This document shows positions 27,501 to 38,924 of a DNA stretch of 64,000 nucleotides, in pieces. The stretch is from Paenibacillus macerans (GTDB lineage: Bacteria; Bacillota; Bacilli; Paenibacillales; Paenibacillaceae): contig NZ_JAMBOE010000023.1 of NCBI RefSeq assembly GCF_023715465.1, positions 1 through 64,000 on the forward strand. The letters run 5' to 3'. Position 1 is the first letter of the stretch. Every line of letters starts with the position of its first letter. Below the pieces are notes generated by a model that had not been told where the DNA came from, did not search any database, and saw only the letters and a list, made by a program, of their open reading frames with translations. The translations under genes and the position numbers were made by a program.

Positions 27501-28049
27501 GACGTATTCGACACGATGGAAGAAGCAGGCATGCAGCGTAACGGTAAGACGATGCTGTACGACGGCCGCACGGGCGAACCGTTCGAACGGGAAGTTACCG
27601 TCGGTGTCATGCACATGATCAAGCTGGCGCACATGGTTGACGATAAAATCCATGCCCGCTCCACCGGACCATACTCGCTCGTTACGCAGCAGCCGCTCGG
27701 CGGTAAAGCGCAGTTCGGCGGACAGCGCTTCGGGGAGATGGAAGTGTGGGCGCTGGAAGCTTACGGCGCCGCTTATACGCTGCAGGAAATTCTCACCGTC
27801 AAGTCGGACGATGTGGTCGGCCGCGTGAAGACGTACGAATCCATCGTCAAGGGCGAAAACGTGCCTGAACCGGGCGTCCCGGAATCGTTTAAGGTTTTGA
27901 TCAAAGAGCTGCAAAGCTTGGGGATGGACGTCAAGATCCTGACCGAAAACGAAGAAGAGATCGAGATGAAGGAAATCGACGACGAGGAAGATGCCTCCGG
28001 CGATAAACTCAGCCTCAACCTGGAAGGTTCCGAAGTCGGAGTAGAATAG
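24504..28049 (+). CDS. rpoB: RNA polymerase beta subunit
   Basis: A 1181-aa beta subunit. The start is TTG 24504 (MAGHLVQYGRRTRRSYARI), matching the TTG start of the Bacillus gene and 7 nt after GGGGTGAG; ATG 24486 in frame has no ribosome-binding site. The rifampicin region reads SSQLSQFMDQTNPL...THKRRLSALGPGG, the sensitive sequence. GDKMAGRHGNKG and the C-terminal QPLGGKAQFGGQRFGEMEVW clamp segment are intact. The acidic C-terminal tail is typical of Firmicutes. Confidence 0.97.
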   Translation: MAGHLVQYGRRTRRSYARINEILEVPNLIEIQQKSYEWFLDEGLREMFQDISPIQDFTGNLVLEFIDYSLGEPKYTVDDAKERDVTYAAPLRVKVRLINKETGEVKEQEVFMGDFPLMTETGTFIINGAERVIVSQLVRSPSVYFSTKVDKNGKKMYTATVIPNRGAWLELETDAKDIIYVRIDRTRKIPVTVLLRALGFGTDAEILDLLGNDEYIRNTLDKDNTDSTEKALIEIYERLRPGEPPTLENAKSLLVARFFDPKRYDLANVGRYKINKKLHIKNRLFNQRLAETLIDTATGEIIAEAGQMVDRRLLDEILPHLEDSVGFRDCHVTGGVLDSEDIPLQTIDVFSPIEDGKVVKVIANRNIDKSVKHITPADIISSISYFINLLHGIGSTDDIDHLGNRRLRSVGELLQNQFRIGLSRMERVVRERMSIQDANVITPQALINIRPVIASIKEFFGSSQLSQFMDQTNPLAELTHKRRLSALGPGGLTRERAGMEVRDVHPSHYGRMCPIETPEGPNIGLINSLSTFARINEYGFIEAPYRWVDPKTGTVTEQVAYLTADEEDNYIIAQANAKLTEDNKFEDEFVIVRYNKQSDNILTMPSNRVDYMDISPKQVVSVATALIPFLENDDSNRALMGSNMQRQAVPLLIPKAPLVGTGMEHKSAKDSGVCIVSKYDGIIERSAANEIWLRRVEVVDGKEVKGDIVKYKLHKFMRSNQGTCINQRPIVKRGDIIKKGDILADGPSTEMGELALGRNVVVAFMTWEGYNYEDAILLSEKLVKEDVYTSIHIEEYESEARDTKLGPEEITRDIPNVGEEALRNLDERGIIRVGAEIAAGDILVGKVTPKGVTELTAEERLLHAIFGEKAREVRDTSLRVPHGTDGIVVDVKVFTRDNGDELPPGVNQLVRVYIAQKRKISEGDKMAGRHGNKGVVARILPEEDMPFMPDGTPVQVVLNPLGVPSRMNIGQVLEIHLGMAALQMGIHVATPVFDGANEEDVFDTMEEAGMQRNGKTMLYDGRTGEPFEREVTVGVMHMIKLAHMVDDKIHARSTGPYSLVTQQPLGGKAQFGGQRFGEMEVWALEAYGAAYTLQEILTVKSDDVVGRVKTYESIVKGENVPEPGVPESFKVLIKELQSLGMDVKILTENEEEIEMKEIDDEEDASGDKLSLNLEGSEVGVE

Positions 28050-28094
28050 AGCGTAGAAAGTCAATATCAGGACTTGGTTAAGGAGGGATGCTCC

Positions 28095-31709
<3,615 letters not shown>

Positions 31710-31726
31710 GTGATATGAAGTGCAGT

Positions 31727-31788
31727 GCCGATGCGGTCCCTATGGTTATGGTAGATTAACCTGTCGGGCGCATCGGCGTTTGTTTTTT
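31727..31788 (+). terminator. rpoBC terminator
   Basis: GCCGATGCG pairs with CGCATCGGC across a 33-nt loop, followed by GTTTG and six T. Confidence 0.8.
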
Positions 31789-31815
31789 GAAACTACGAAA
31801 CGAGAAATAATATGC

Positions 31816-31848
31816 TTGACATCGCCTATTGTGGAGTGCTACTATATC
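31816..31848 (+). promoter_or_regulatory. Promoter of the str operon
   Basis: A perfect TTGACA (31816-31821) is followed after 18 nt by TACTAT (31840-31845), then TATCAT. It is 45 bp upstream of the L7Ae-like gene and after the rpoC terminator. Confidence 0.6.
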
Positions 31849-31893
31849 ATAGTGCGTGAGTACGGATACCCTGTGCTTTGGAGGACGTTTAGG

Positions 31894-32145
31894 ATGTCTA
31901 ATGATAAAGGACTGCGGGACGCACCTGTGAAAATCGGCACCAAGCAAACCATGCGAATGGTTGAACTCGGACGTGCCGTGGAAGTTTACGTGGCTGAAAA
32001 TGCTGATCCACGTCTTACATCGAAAATCATCGCCTTATGCAATGAGCGCGGCGTCAAGGTCACATTGGTGGACACGATGGCGGCTCTCGGCAAAGCCTGC
32101 GGAATTGAAGTGGGAGCGGCGATGGCTGCGATTGTAAAACCATAG
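31894..32145 (+). CDS. rplGB: L7Ae-family ribosome-associated protein (YbxF/RplGB)
   Basis: An 83-aa kink-turn RNA-binding protein of the L7Ae/L30e fold, located as in Bacillus between rpoC and rpsL. Recognisable core: IGTKQTMRMVELGRAVEVYVAE and VKVTLVDTMAALGKACGIEVGAAMA. ATG 31894 is 9 nt after GGAGG; the frame is open further up but without signals. The exact role in the cell is unclear. Confidence 0.9.
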   Translation: MSNDKGLRDAPVKIGTKQTMRMVELGRAVEVYVAENADPRLTSKIIALCNERGVKVTLVDTMAALGKACGIEVGAAMAAIVKP

Positions 32146-32156
32146 TTGATCGAAAT

Positions 32157-32192
32157 GTTTTTGCACTCGGGCGGAAGCTCGTAGGCAAAAAC
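32157..32192 (+). other. Hairpin between the L7Ae-like gene and rpsL
   Basis: GTTTTTGC and GCAAAAAC pair across a 20-nt loop, followed by TTTTCC. It may be an attenuator or partial terminator inside the str operon. Confidence 0.5.
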
Positions 32193-32287
32193 TTTTCCTT
32201 TGTTCTTTTATGAACCGCCTGGGTCTGTGGGCTTAAGTAAACGGTTTGTAAAGAAACATGAATTCTGAGGAAGGGGGTGGCAACAAC

Positions 32288-32710
32288 ATGCCAACAATTA
32301 ACCAATTAGTACGCAAAGGACGCCAAGAGAAGGTGTACAAATCCAAATCGCCAGCGCTGCAAAGAGGGTTTAACGCTCTGAAACGCGAAGCTACGGATTT
32401 GAGCTCTCCGCAAAAACGCGGCGTCTGCACTCGTGTAGGCACGATGACTCCGAAAAAACCGAACTCCGCACTTCGTAAATATGCCCGTGTTCGCTTGACG
32501 AACCGTGTAGAGGTGACGGCTTACATTCCGGGTATCGGACATAACCTGCAAGAGCACAGCGTTGTGCTGATCCGCGGCGGCCGGGTCAAAGACCTCCCAG
32601 GTGTACGTTACCATATCGTACGCGGAGCTTTGGATACCGCCGGCGTTAACAACCGGATGCAAGCCCGTTCCAAATACGGCGCAAAACGTCCGAAAGCGAA
32701 AAAATCCTAA
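32288..32710 (+). CDS. rpsL: Ribosomal protein uS12
   Basis: A 140-aa decoding-centre protein. The streptomycin-contact sequence is TPKKPNSA with Lys56 in the usual wild-type form, and GGRVKDLPGVRYH is intact, so no resistance change is seen. ATG 32288 follows AAGGGGGTGG. It is the first ribosomal-protein gene of the str operon. Unusually, a 268-bp gap with a repeat element separates it from rpsG. Confidence 0.96.
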   Translation: MPTINQLVRKGRQEKVYKSKSPALQRGFNALKREATDLSSPQKRGVCTRVGTMTPKKPNSALRKYARVRLTNRVEVTAYIPGIGHNLQEHSVVLIRGGRVKDLPGVRYHIVRGALDTAGVNNRMQARSKYGAKRPKAKKS

Positions 32711-32722
32711 GGCGCGACCTGT

Positions 32723-32755
32723 TTCGTGATCCGAAGATGACTTTTTGAACTACCG
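32723..32755 (+). repeat. Partial copy (right end) of the 168-bp element
   Basis: These 33 bases are identical to 32907-32939, the right end of copy B plus its flank. They contain CTTCG-TGATC-CGAAG-like pairing and ACTTTTTGAACTACC. A perfect 33-bp direct repeat thus brackets copy B. Confidence 0.85.
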
Positions 32756-32766
32756 TTTCAATGGAG

Positions 32767-32934
32767 GTTCAAAAAGTTAGGTTTGGAGCACCGAGAAGGT
32801 TGAATGAAGCTAGGGACTGAGTAGCGGAGCGTAGACAGATCTACGTGAGCAACGGAAGGCCCGGCTGAATTCAAGATTCGATGGCGAATAACCTTCTATG
32901 TGTATCTTCGTGATCCGAAGATGACTTTTTGAAC
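32767..32934 (+). repeat. 168-bp structured intergenic element, copy B
   Basis: Full copy between rpsL and rpsG. The termini GTTCAAAAAGT and ACTTTTTGAAC are perfectly inverted. Inner pairings: AGAAGGTT (from 32804) with AACCTTCT (from 32889); GCTA-N9-TAGC; apical CGTAGA-CAGA-TCTACG; ATTCG-ATGG-CGAAT. Compared with copy A the apical hairpin has swapped a C-G pair for G-C, and the central blocks GAGTAGCGGAGCGTA and GGCCCGGCTGAATTCAAG are identical. Confidence 0.85.
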
Positions 32935-32978
32935 TACCGCTATTAGGTTTGAATTATTGTAGAAAGGGGGATAACTAT

Positions 32979-33449
32979 ATGCCACGCAAAGGTCCAGTTG
33001 CCAAAAGAGACGTGTTGCCGGATCCGGTGTATAACAGCAAGCTGGTTACTCGCTTGATCAACCGCATCATGATCGACGGTAAACGCGGTGTTGCTCAAAG
33101 TATTCTTTACAACGCGTTCAACCTCATTCAAGAACGCACGGGGAACGACCCGATGGAAGTATTTGAAGCAGCGCTTAAGAACATCATGCCTGTACTGGAA
33201 GTTAAAGCTCGCCGTGTCGGTGGTGCGAACTACCAGGTTCCGATCGAAGTTAAGCCGGAAAGACGTACATCCTTGGGATTACGTTGGCTCGTAAACTACT
33301 CCCGCAACCGCGGTGAGAAAACGATGGAAGAGCGTTTGGCTGCCGAGATTATCGACGCATCCAACAACACAGGCGCTTCCGTGAAGAAACGCGAAGACAC
33401 GCACAAGATGGCGGAAGCGAACAAAGCATTCGCACACTACCGCTGGTAG
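32979..33449 (+). CDS. rpsG: Ribosomal protein uS7
   Basis: A 156-aa small-subunit head assembly protein. Signature MPRKGPVAKRDVLPDP at the N-terminus and KARRVGGANYQVPIEV mid-protein; the C-terminus ends AFAHYRW as usual. ATG 32979 lies after AAAGGGGG. It is followed by fusA. Confidence 0.96.
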   Translation: MPRKGPVAKRDVLPDPVYNSKLVTRLINRIMIDGKRGVAQSILYNAFNLIQERTGNDPMEVFEAALKNIMPVLEVKARRVGGANYQVPIEVKPERRTSLGLRWLVNYSRNRGEKTMEERLAAEIIDASNNTGASVKKREDTHKMAEANKAFAHYRW

Positions 33450-33496
33450 GATTTCGCCCGTAATTCAAAACTTCTATTTTGAAGGGAGACAGATTC

Positions 33497-35575
33497 ATGG
33501 CAAGAGAGTTCTCCTTGAAAAATACACGTAACATCGGGATCATGGCGCATATTGACGCCGGTAAGACAACCACGACGGAACGGATCTTGTTCTACACAGG
33601 CCGTACGCACAAAATCGGGGAAGTTCACGAGGGTGCTGCGACAATGGACTGGATGGAGCAAGAGCAGGAGCGCGGAATCACGATTACATCCGCTGCAACC
33701 ACCGCTCAATGGAAAGGTCACCGCGTAAATATCATTGACACCCCGGGACACGTCGACTTCACCGTTGAAGTCGAACGTTCCCTTCGTGTATTGGACGGGG
33801 CTGTAGGGGTATTCAGTGCAAAAGAAGGCGTTGAGCCTCAGTCCGAAACCGTCTGGAGACAAGCTGACCGTTACGGCGTTCCGCGGATCGCCTACGTCAA
33901 CAAAATGGATATTGTCGGTGCGGACTACCTGAACGTTGTAAATGATATGCGCGATCGTCTGCAAGCGAACGCAGTTGCTATCCAACTGCCGATCGGTGCG
34001 GAAAATGATTTTGTCGGTATCATCGACATTGTCACGAAGAAAGCTTTCATCTATAAAGACGATTTGGGTCAAAACATCGAAGAGGCAGAGATCCCTGCGG
34101 ATCTTGCCGATAAGGTAGAAGAGCTTCGCGCGGAACTGGTCGAGAAAGTTGCCGAGCTGGATGAAGATTTGACGATGAAATACCTCGAAGGCGAGGAAAT
34201 CACCGTTGAAGAATTGAAAGCCGCACTGCGCAAAGGCGTTTGCGAAGTGAAAATTTTCCCGGTCGTTTGCGGGTCTTCCTACCGCAATAAAGGGATTCAG
34301 CTGATGCTGGATGCCGTCATCGATTACCTGCCTGCACCGGTTGATGTACCGAATATCCAAGGTCACTTGGAAGACGGTACGGAAGTTGAACGCCACTCTT
34401 CCGACGAAGAGCCGTTCTCGGCACTGGCATTTAAAATCATGACTGACCCATATGTGGGTAAACTGACGTTCTTCCGCGTATACTCCGGTATTTTGCAATC
34501 CGGTTCCTACGTGCTAAATGCAACGAAGGGGAAACGCGAACGGATCGGCCGTATCCTGCAAATGCATGCCAACAGCCGTCAAGAAATCAGCGAAGTGTAC
34601 TCCGGTGATATCGCGGCAGCCGTAGGTTTGAAAGATACAGGTACAGGTGATACACTGTGTGATGAGAAGGCTCCGGTTATTCTGGAGTCGATGAACTTCC
34701 CGGATCCGGTTATCGAAATTGCGGTTGAACCTAAGACGAAAGCCGACCAAGATAAATTGGGCGTAGCTCTCGGCAAGCTGACGGAAGAAGACCCGACGCT
34801 TCGCGCTTATACGGATGAAGAAACCGGCCAAACGATCCTTAAAGGTATGGGTGAACTTCACCTCGATATCATTATCGACCGGATGCGCCGTGAATTCAAA
34901 GTTGAGACGAACGTAGGTAAACCGCAAGTTGCTTACCGCGAAACGTTCAAGGCGCCTGCGCGCGTTGAAGGTAAATTCGTACGTCAGTCCGGCGGCCGTG
35001 GTCAATACGGTCACGTCTGGGTTGAATTCGAACCGCTGGAGCCAGGTACAGGCAACCAGTTCGACAGCAAAATCGTCGGCGGTGCCGTACCGAGAGAATA
35101 TATCGGTCCTGCACAACAAGGTATCGAAGAAGCTATGCAGAACGGTGTTCTTGCTGGCTTCCCGGTAGTGGACGTGAAGGCGACGATCGTCGACGGTTCC
35201 TACCACGATGTCGACTCCAGTGAAATGGCGTTTAAAATCGCCGGTTCCATGGCCCTTAAAGCGGCTAAGGAAAAATGTCAGCCGGTTCTGCTTGAGCCGA
35301 TTATGAAAGTCGAAGTAACGGTACCGGAAGAGTACATGGGTGACGTTATGGGTATGCTGAACTCTCGTCGCGGACGGATCGAAGGTATGGATTCCCGTGG
35401 CGGCGCGCAAATTATCCGTGCGAAAGTGCCTCTCTCCGAAATGTTCGGTTACTCGACCACGCTTCGCTCCGGTACGCAAGGACGCGGCGTATTCTCGATG
35501 GAACTTTCCCACTACGAAGAAGTTCCTAGAAATATCGCTGAAGAAATCGTGTCCAAGAACAAAGGCGGAGAATAA
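33497..35575 (+). CDS. fusA: Elongation factor G
   Basis: The 692-aa translocase GTPase. G1 AHIDAGKTTTTE, G3 DTPGHVDF and G4 NKMD are all present, followed by domains II-V. RGYGQ-type loop in domain IV is present as GGRGQYGHVW. ATG 33497 is 8 nt after GAAGGGAG. High use of CGT/GGT-type codons fits high expression. Confidence 0.97.
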   Translation: MAREFSLKNTRNIGIMAHIDAGKTTTTERILFYTGRTHKIGEVHEGAATMDWMEQEQERGITITSAATTAQWKGHRVNIIDTPGHVDFTVEVERSLRVLDGAVGVFSAKEGVEPQSETVWRQADRYGVPRIAYVNKMDIVGADYLNVVNDMRDRLQANAVAIQLPIGAENDFVGIIDIVTKKAFIYKDDLGQNIEEAEIPADLADKVEELRAELVEKVAELDEDLTMKYLEGEEITVEELKAALRKGVCEVKIFPVVCGSSYRNKGIQLMLDAVIDYLPAPVDVPNIQGHLEDGTEVERHSSDEEPFSALAFKIMTDPYVGKLTFFRVYSGILQSGSYVLNATKGKRERIGRILQMHANSRQEISEVYSGDIAAAVGLKDTGTGDTLCDEKAPVILESMNFPDPVIEIAVEPKTKADQDKLGVALGKLTEEDPTLRAYTDEETGQTILKGMGELHLDIIIDRMRREFKVETNVGKPQVAYRETFKAPARVEGKFVRQSGGRGQYGHVWVEFEPLEPGTGNQFDSKIVGGAVPREYIGPAQQGIEEAMQNGVLAGFPVVDVKATIVDGSYHDVDSSEMAFKIAGSMALKAAKEKCQPVLLEPIMKVEVTVPEEYMGDVMGMLNSRRGRIEGMDSRGGAQIIRAKVPLSEMFGYSTTLRSGTQGRGVFSMELSHYEEVPRNIAEEIVSKNKGGE

Positions 35576-35590
35576 TTAGTTGTACTTGCT

Positions 35591-35615
35591 GATCGGAAGA
35601 ATTATTCTTCCGGTC
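35591..35615 (+). other. Hairpin between fusA and tuf
   Basis: GATCGGAAGAAT and ATTCTTCCGGTC form a nearly perfect stem with one wobble and no T-tract. It is in the 83-bp spacer and may stabilise or process the tuf mRNA. Confidence 0.6.
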
Positions 35616-35658
35616 GGTCAAACATAACAATCCATATTTTAAGGAGGAACTGTTTAAA

Positions 35659-36849
35659 ATGGCAAAGGCTAAATACGAACGTACAAAACCGCACGTTAAT
35701 ATCGGTACGATTGGTCACGTCGACCATGGTAAAACAACTCTGACTGCAGCCATCACGACTGTATTGTCCAAAAAATACGGCGGTGCTGCCGTAGCTTTCG
35801 ACCAAATCGACAAAGCTCCGGAAGAACGCGAACGCGGTATCACAATCTCGACGGCACACGTTGAGTATGAAACTCCGAACCGTCACTATGCACACGTTGA
35901 CTGCCCAGGGCACGCCGACTATGTTAAAAACATGATCACCGGCGCAGCTCAAATGGACGGCGCAATCCTGGTTGTATCCGCAGCTGACGGCCCAATGCCG
36001 CAAACTCGCGAACACATCCTGTTGTCCCGTAACGTAGGCGTACCTTACATCGTCGTATTCCTGAACAAATGCGATATGGTTGAAGACGAAGAGTTGCTTG
36101 AACTGGTTGAAATGGAAGTTCGCGACCTGTTGAACGAATACGAGTTCCCAGGCGACGACACTCCGATCGTTCGCGGTTCCGCTCGTGAAGCTCTGCAAAA
36201 TCCTGATGGAGACTGGGCTCAAAAAATCGTTGAAATGTTCGAAGTTATCGACGAGTACATTCCGCTTCCGGAACGTCCGATCGACAAACCGTTCTTGATG
36301 CCTGTCGAGGACGTATTCTCGATCACTGGCCGCGGTACCGTTGCTACGGGCCGTGTAGAACGCGGTACGGTTAAAGTCGGCGACGAAATCGAAATCGTGG
36401 GTATTCACGAAGAAACTAAGAAATCCGTCGTTACCGGCGTTGAAATGTTCCGTAAATTGCTGGATTCCGCTGAAGCGGGCGACAACATCGGCGCATTGCT
36501 TCGCGGTGTTGACCGTAAAGAAATCGAACGCGGTCAAGTATTGGCTAAACCGGCTTCCGTTAACCCGCATACTGAGTTTACCGCTCAAGTATACGTATTG
36601 ACGAAAGAAGAAGGTGGACGTCATAAGCCTTTCTTCACTGGCTACCGTCCGCAATTCTATTTCCGTACAACGGACGTAACAGGTGTTATCAACCTGCCGG
36701 AAGGTACTGAAATGGTTATGCCTGGCGACAACATCGAAGTTACGGTTCAACTGATCTCCCCGATCGCTATTGAAGAAGGAACTCGCTTCTCCATTCGCGA
36801 AGGCGGCCGTACAGTTGGATCCGGCGCTGTAGTATCCATCAGCAAATAA
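35659..36849 (+). CDS. tuf: Elongation factor Tu
   Basis: The 396-aa GTPase delivering aminoacyl-tRNA. G1 GHVDHGKTT, G3 DCPGHADYVKNM and G4 NKCDMV are present, with intact domains II and III. The start follows AAGGAGGAAC. It is the last gene of the str operon; a strong terminator follows. In Bacillus the next genes are ybaC and rpsJ; here an 8-kb metabolic block intervenes. Confidence 0.97.
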   Translation: MAKAKYERTKPHVNIGTIGHVDHGKTTLTAAITTVLSKKYGGAAVAFDQIDKAPEERERGITISTAHVEYETPNRHYAHVDCPGHADYVKNMITGAAQMDGAILVVSAADGPMPQTREHILLSRNVGVPYIVVFLNKCDMVEDEELLELVEMEVRDLLNEYEFPGDDTPIVRGSAREALQNPDGDWAQKIVEMFEVIDEYIPLPERPIDKPFLMPVEDVFSITGRGTVATGRVERGTVKVGDEIEIVGIHEETKKSVVTGVEMFRKLLDSAEAGDNIGALLRGVDRKEIERGQVLAKPASVNPHTEFTAQVYVLTKEEGGRHKPFFTGYRPQFYFRTTDVTGVINLPEGTEMVMPGDNIEVTVQLISPIAIEEGTRFSIREGGRTVGSGAVVSISK

Positions 36850-36876
36850 TAAGGCGCTTTTAAGCGGCCTTAACCG

Positions 36877-36918
36877 AAAAGGGCTTCTTCCCGGTTTACC
36901 GGGGAGGGGCCCTTTTTT
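36877..36918 (+). terminator. tuf terminator
   Basis: AAAAGGGC..CTTCCCGGT / ACCGGGGAG..GCCCTTTTTT: a long stem with six T. Confidence 0.93.
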
Positions 36919-36969
36919 AAGATTTAAGTAAGTATAAGTTTCTGAGCCTCGGCTTCCTCCTTATTTCGC

Positions 36970-37032
36970 AAGAAAAACTACCGTTGAACGCGGTCTGGCT
37001 TCTTTGCAAGTACGTCAATAGACGTTTTTCTT
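36970..37032 (+). repeat. 63-bp hairpin element E1 (left flank of the metabolic island)
   Basis: Ends AAGAAAAAC and GTTTTTCTT are inverted repeats. Inside are two hairpins: ACCGT/GCGGT, and ACGTC-AATA-GACGT. The reverse complement of 44892-44954 matches at 50 of 63 positions with identical length, and the third base pair of the second hairpin has changed from G-C to A-T. The T-tract after each stem makes it look like a two-way terminator. Confidence 0.85.
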
Positions 37033-37101
37033 ACGGCTCAACCTAAAGATCGGTTCTTGACGGCTGACAATGGGAACGGGAGTCTTCATCCCAGGACTTG
37101 C

Positions 37102-37234
37102 TAAGGGACCGAAGCGCCCTTATTTGCCGAAAGAGCCGGTGTTTTATTTTTTAACGGACAGGAAAGACCTTATTCGTCCGAAAACAGCCCAAAATGTGTC
37201 TGGAAAGACCAAATAAGGTCGATAGGGTCCGTTA
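37102..37234. repeat. TAACGG...CTTATTTG repeat cluster, two direct plus one inverted copy
   Basis: Units at 37102-37126 and 37152-37176 on the plus strand (50 bp apart), and 37210-37234 reversed, all 25 nt and ending CCTTATTYG. Together with the E1 element, the hairpin at 37323-37373 and the E3 fragment, they account for most of the 720-bp gap between tuf and the lipoprotein gene. Confidence 0.72.
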
Positions 37235-37322
37235 GGCTGGGAAATACCCGGGAAATGGGCAGGGTATTCGGAGTAGAACAGAAGAGGGAATGGGCATGGG
37301 GTGGAAAGTTTACGGCCCGCCT

Positions 37323-37430
37323 TTAGAGTCAGGATCTAACCTTAAAGCAAGTTCGATAAGAACCTGACTCTAACAGCGGGTAGAACCCCATACCCATCCC
37401 TCCAATCGCGCTAACGTAGAAGTTAGAGTC
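37323..37430. other. TTAGAGTC repeats and hairpin upstream of the sugar-transport genes
   Basis: TTAGAGTCAGG (37323-37333) and CCTGACTCTAA (37363-37373) form a perfect 11-bp inverted repeat. TTAGAGTC recurs at 37423-37430, exactly 100 bp after the first. It could be an operator for the island's regulator or an RNA hairpin. I saw no convincing promoter here. Confidence 0.45.
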
Positions 37431-37438
37431 GTAAAAAT

Positions 37439-37458
37439 ACGCCGGCAGGCGTTTTTCT
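37439..37458 (+). repeat. Half copy E3 of the 63-bp element
   Basis: ACGCC-GGCA-GGCGT followed by TTTTCTTA matches the right hairpin and tail of E1, with different paired bases again. It also looks like a short terminator. Confidence 0.55.
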
Positions 37459-37572
37459 TATGCCATCGCTTGTAAGAAAGCAGAAATTATCCGCCGGAAT
37501 ATCCAAGCATTGCGGAAATAGTTTTCGAGCTGCTGAATATATATGGTTCAAAAGCTTGAAAGGATGTTGTCC

Positions 37573-38889
37573 ATGACAAAAACAATGCTGAAAGCTCCGC
37601 TTCTCCTGCTGCTTACGGCATGGATCGCCGGTTTGCTCGCCGGATGCGGCGGGCCCGCGCCCAGTCAAGGATCGACTGGGAACACGCCTCAACATGCTGC
37701 CGGTTCCGATGGGGACCAAGCCAAAGAACCCGTTACGCTCCAGTTTTGGACCATCGCTTTGCAGCCCACGTTCAATGATTACTTCAACGAATTGATCGCA
37801 CGCTATGAGAAAGAAAACCCTCACGTAAGCATCGATTGGCAGGACTACCCGTTTGACACCGTCTCGCAAAAACTGCTGACCAGCATCGCCAGCAACAAAA
37901 GTCCGGACGTGGTGAACCTGAATACCGAATTCGCCAGCCAAGTCGGCAGCAAAGGGGCGCTTGTCGATTTGGAGCAGTACCTTACCCCAGAGGAAAAAGC
38001 CGCTTATTTTGAGGGGATCTTTAGTTCCACCATTCTTGACGGGCATGCCTATGCCCTGCCGTGGTATACCGGGACAGAAGTGCTGTTCATGAACACGAAG
38101 CTGCTGAAGGAAGCCGGCTTAGATCCGAGCAAGCCGCCGCAAAGCCGCGAGGAGTTGGCCGATTGGGCGCGGCAAATCAAAGCGAAAACCGGCAAAAACG
38201 GCTACGCAATCCAGCTGATTTCCAAACTGTATGCGATTGATGGCATTCCGTTCGTCAACGAAGACAAGACGGCCGCCGCCTTTAATACGCCGGAGGCGGA
38301 AGCGATGTTGCAGAATTTACGGCAGTTGATGGAGGAAGGCGTGATCATCAAGGATGATGCGAAGTTTGACAAGCAGATTCAGTATTATTCCGCCGAGCAG
38401 GTGGCTTTTGAGCTGGCCGGTCCTACCTTTATCAACTTCCTGAAAACATCGGCTCCGGATGTGTACAAAAATACGGTAGCCGTCCCTCTGCCCACGGGCA
38501 AAGCAAACCTGCGGCTGTCCAACTCGATGAACGTCGTGGTGCCGAAGGCTTCCAAACATGCGGAAGAAGCCGTCAAGTTCGCGGTTTTCGTAACGAATGC
38601 CGAAAATCAAACCTCTTTTGCCAAATTGGCCAATACACTCCCCTCCACCAAAGCATCGATCAAAGATCCCTTTTTCACCGAATCGGACAACACATTAGAG
38701 GCGCAGGCGAAAATCGCTTCCGCGCAAAGCCTGGATAAAGCAACGGACTTTATGGTGGGCGTGCCCAGCGCGACGGACATCAATGCCGCATTGGGGCGGG
38801 GGCTGCAGGAAGTGCTCCTGAACGGCAAGGATATCAAGAAAACGCTGGATAGCGTAGAAAAGGAAGTCAACGAAATCTTAAAAAAGTAG
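37573..38889 (+). CDS. Extracellular solute-binding lipoprotein of a carbohydrate ABC importer
   Basis: Family 1 solute-binding protein, 438 aa from ATG 37573 after AAAGGATG. A hydrophobic signal segment (about residues 8-23) ends in the lipobox LLAGC with Cys25, so it is lipid-anchored outside the membrane. The mature part opens with a Gly/Ser/Pro linker, then VTLQFWTIALQPTFNDYFNELI and ALPWYTGTEVLFMN, typical of sugar-binding members. It is followed by two permeases. The substrate is not evident. Confidence 0.9.
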   Translation: MTKTMLKAPLLLLLTAWIAGLLAGCGGPAPSQGSTGNTPQHAAGSDGDQAKEPVTLQFWTIALQPTFNDYFNELIARYEKENPHVSIDWQDYPFDTVSQKLLTSIASNKSPDVVNLNTEFASQVGSKGALVDLEQYLTPEEKAAYFEGIFSSTILDGHAYALPWYTGTEVLFMNTKLLKEAGLDPSKPPQSREELADWARQIKAKTGKNGYAIQLISKLYAIDGIPFVNEDKTAAAFNTPEAEAMLQNLRQLMEEGVIIKDDAKFDKQIQYYSAEQVAFELAGPTFINFLKTSAPDVYKNTVAVPLPTGKANLRLSNSMNVVVPKASKHAEEAVKFAVFVTNAENQTSFAKLANTLPSTKASIKDPFFTESDNTLEAQAKIASAQSLDKATDFMVGVPSATDINAALGRGLQEVLLNGKDIKKTLDSVEKEVNEILKK

Positions 38890-38924
38890 CGCCTAACGGT
38901 ATTGCGGTATAGGAGGTGAACGCC

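Noticed and set aside
32288..32710. Antibiotic-resistance changes in rpsL, and likewise in rpoB and rpsE
   Set aside because: The key segments (TPKKPNSA, THKRRLSALGPGG, VVKGGRRF) read as the normal sensitive sequences.
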